In this document: piece by piece, positions 63,652-64,000 of the stretch | Numbering within the stretch: position 1 is the first letter of the stretch | Layout of the letters: each line of letters begins with the position of its first letter | Origin: Sulfitobacter sp. DSM 110093 | GTDB taxonomy: Bacteria > Pseudomonadota > Alphaproteobacteria > Rhodobacterales > Rhodobacteraceae | Reading direction: 5' to 3' | Assembly (NCBI RefSeq): GCF_022788715.1 | Contig: NZ_CP085167.1 | Coordinates: forward strand, 2,431,001-2,495,000 | DNA: 64,000 nucleotides | The notes under the pieces: model-generated | Seen by the model: only the letters and a program-made list of their open reading frames with translations | Database searches by the model: none | Told to the model about the DNA's origin: nothing | Position numbers and translations under genes: made by a program

Positions 63652-64000
63652 GCCTGACCTGCAATCGCCCAAGAACAACGCAGCCGACAAAGGGGGCAAC
63701 GCGACACCCGAGGCCAGCCAGACGGATCAGCCGCTTGCCGATGCATTTGGCAACACCGCCAGTGCGGGCAGCGATGACGCGGGGGTCTTCCCGCAACTCG
63801 ACACAGAGGATTCGCGCAACGCTCTTGCTCCCCGCCCCGAGGCCGGTGGTGCGGGCATCAACGCGATGCTGAACGTCGGCCTTGATGTGCAGATTGTATT
63901 GGGCCAAGCGCGGATGCCGATTTCGCGTCTGCTGGAACTGACCCGCGGCTCTATCGTGGAACTGAACCGCAAAATCGGTGCGCCCGTCGATCTGATGGTC
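63644..64000 (+). CDS. fliN: Flagellar motor switch protein FliN (partial)
   Basis: The first 119 codons are present and the 3' end lies beyond the window. The N-terminal 70 residues are Ala/Asp/Gly-rich and poorly structured; from about 75 the FliN/SpoA domain begins (MLNVGLDVQIVLGQARMPISRLLELTRGSIVELNRKIGAPVDLMV). It joins FliM in the C ring. Start overlaps fliH. Confidence 0.92.
   Translation, partial: MDKPDLQSPKNNAADKGGNATPEASQTDQPLADAFGNTASAGSDDAGVFPQLDTEDSRNALAPRPEAGGAGINAMLNVGLDVQIVLGQARMPISRLLELTRGSIVELNRKIGAPVDLMV

Overview
The window reads as a chromosomal segment of a marine-type alphaproteobacterium of the order Rhodobacterales (roseobacter group; a Sulfitobacter-like genome is my guess, not proven). 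Reasons: GC-rich coding with alphaproteobacterial family variants; sdh, mdh, ethylmalonyl-CoA pathway and suc/odh genes in one TCA block; an argH-lipoprotein-lysA block; a roseobacter-style flagellar cluster. I see no tRNA, rRNA, IS element, prophage or CRISPR array. Gene density is high and most operons have 1-4 base start/stop overlaps.

Layout. 1-4012 (minus): succinate dehydrogenase sdhC-sdhD-sdhA, then a small lipoprotein cut by the window edge, with mdh upstream. 4167-5761 (minus): a secreted PRC-barrel protein with an acidic repeat and a small secreted protein. 6067-8735 (plus): malyl-CoA thioesterase and mesaconyl-CoA hydratase of the ethylmalonyl-CoA pathway, with an NnrU-like membrane protein and a DUF1737 protein between. 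8960-20772 (plus): sucC, a four-gene coupled cassette of unknown function, sucD, sucA, sucB, two MAPEG paralogues around a small protein, and lpdA. A tandem operator (two TGTGATCACA sites, centres 21 bp apart) lies upstream of both sdhC and sucC, suggesting a shared TCA regulator.

21100-23416 (minus): ftsE-ftsX-plsC. 23579-24637 (plus): a zinc-ribbon membrane protein. 24644-30572 (minus): a TIGR02302/DUF4175-like protein, then argH, two tiny lipoproteins, a DUF2834-like protein and lysA. 30596-33027: divergent TlpA-like thioredoxin, a stand-alone Hint-domain protein and a MarR/COG5631-like regulator. 33034-34035 (minus): gap with a LacI-type palindrome upstream. 34182-40056 (minus): a BMP-type nucleoside ABC importer with a cytosine-deaminase-like enzyme. 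40236-41570 (plus): a class-III aminotransferase. 41584-44449 (minus): an ExbB-ExbD-ExbD-TonB system.

44726-49182: a sulfide/persulfide module with a DUF442 sulfur-transferase-like protein, an SqrR/BigR-like ArsR sensor with two cysteines, two YeeE/YedE permease halves, an ETHE1/Blh-like persulfide dioxygenase and a SulP transporter, arranged around a symmetric operator. 49243-50973: a CreA-like protein and a lytic transglycosylase. 50980-64000: flagellar genes fliI; flgB-flgC-fliE-fliQ-sltF-flhA-fliR-flhB; fliL-fliM-DUF6468-motE; fliF-fliH-fliN (fliN cut by the window end).

Most of the window is core metabolism and motility. The least explained items are the tandem TCA operators, the cassette splitting sucC from sucD, the split Blh persulfide module, the repeat-bearing PRC protein and the minimal lipoproteins between argH and lysA.
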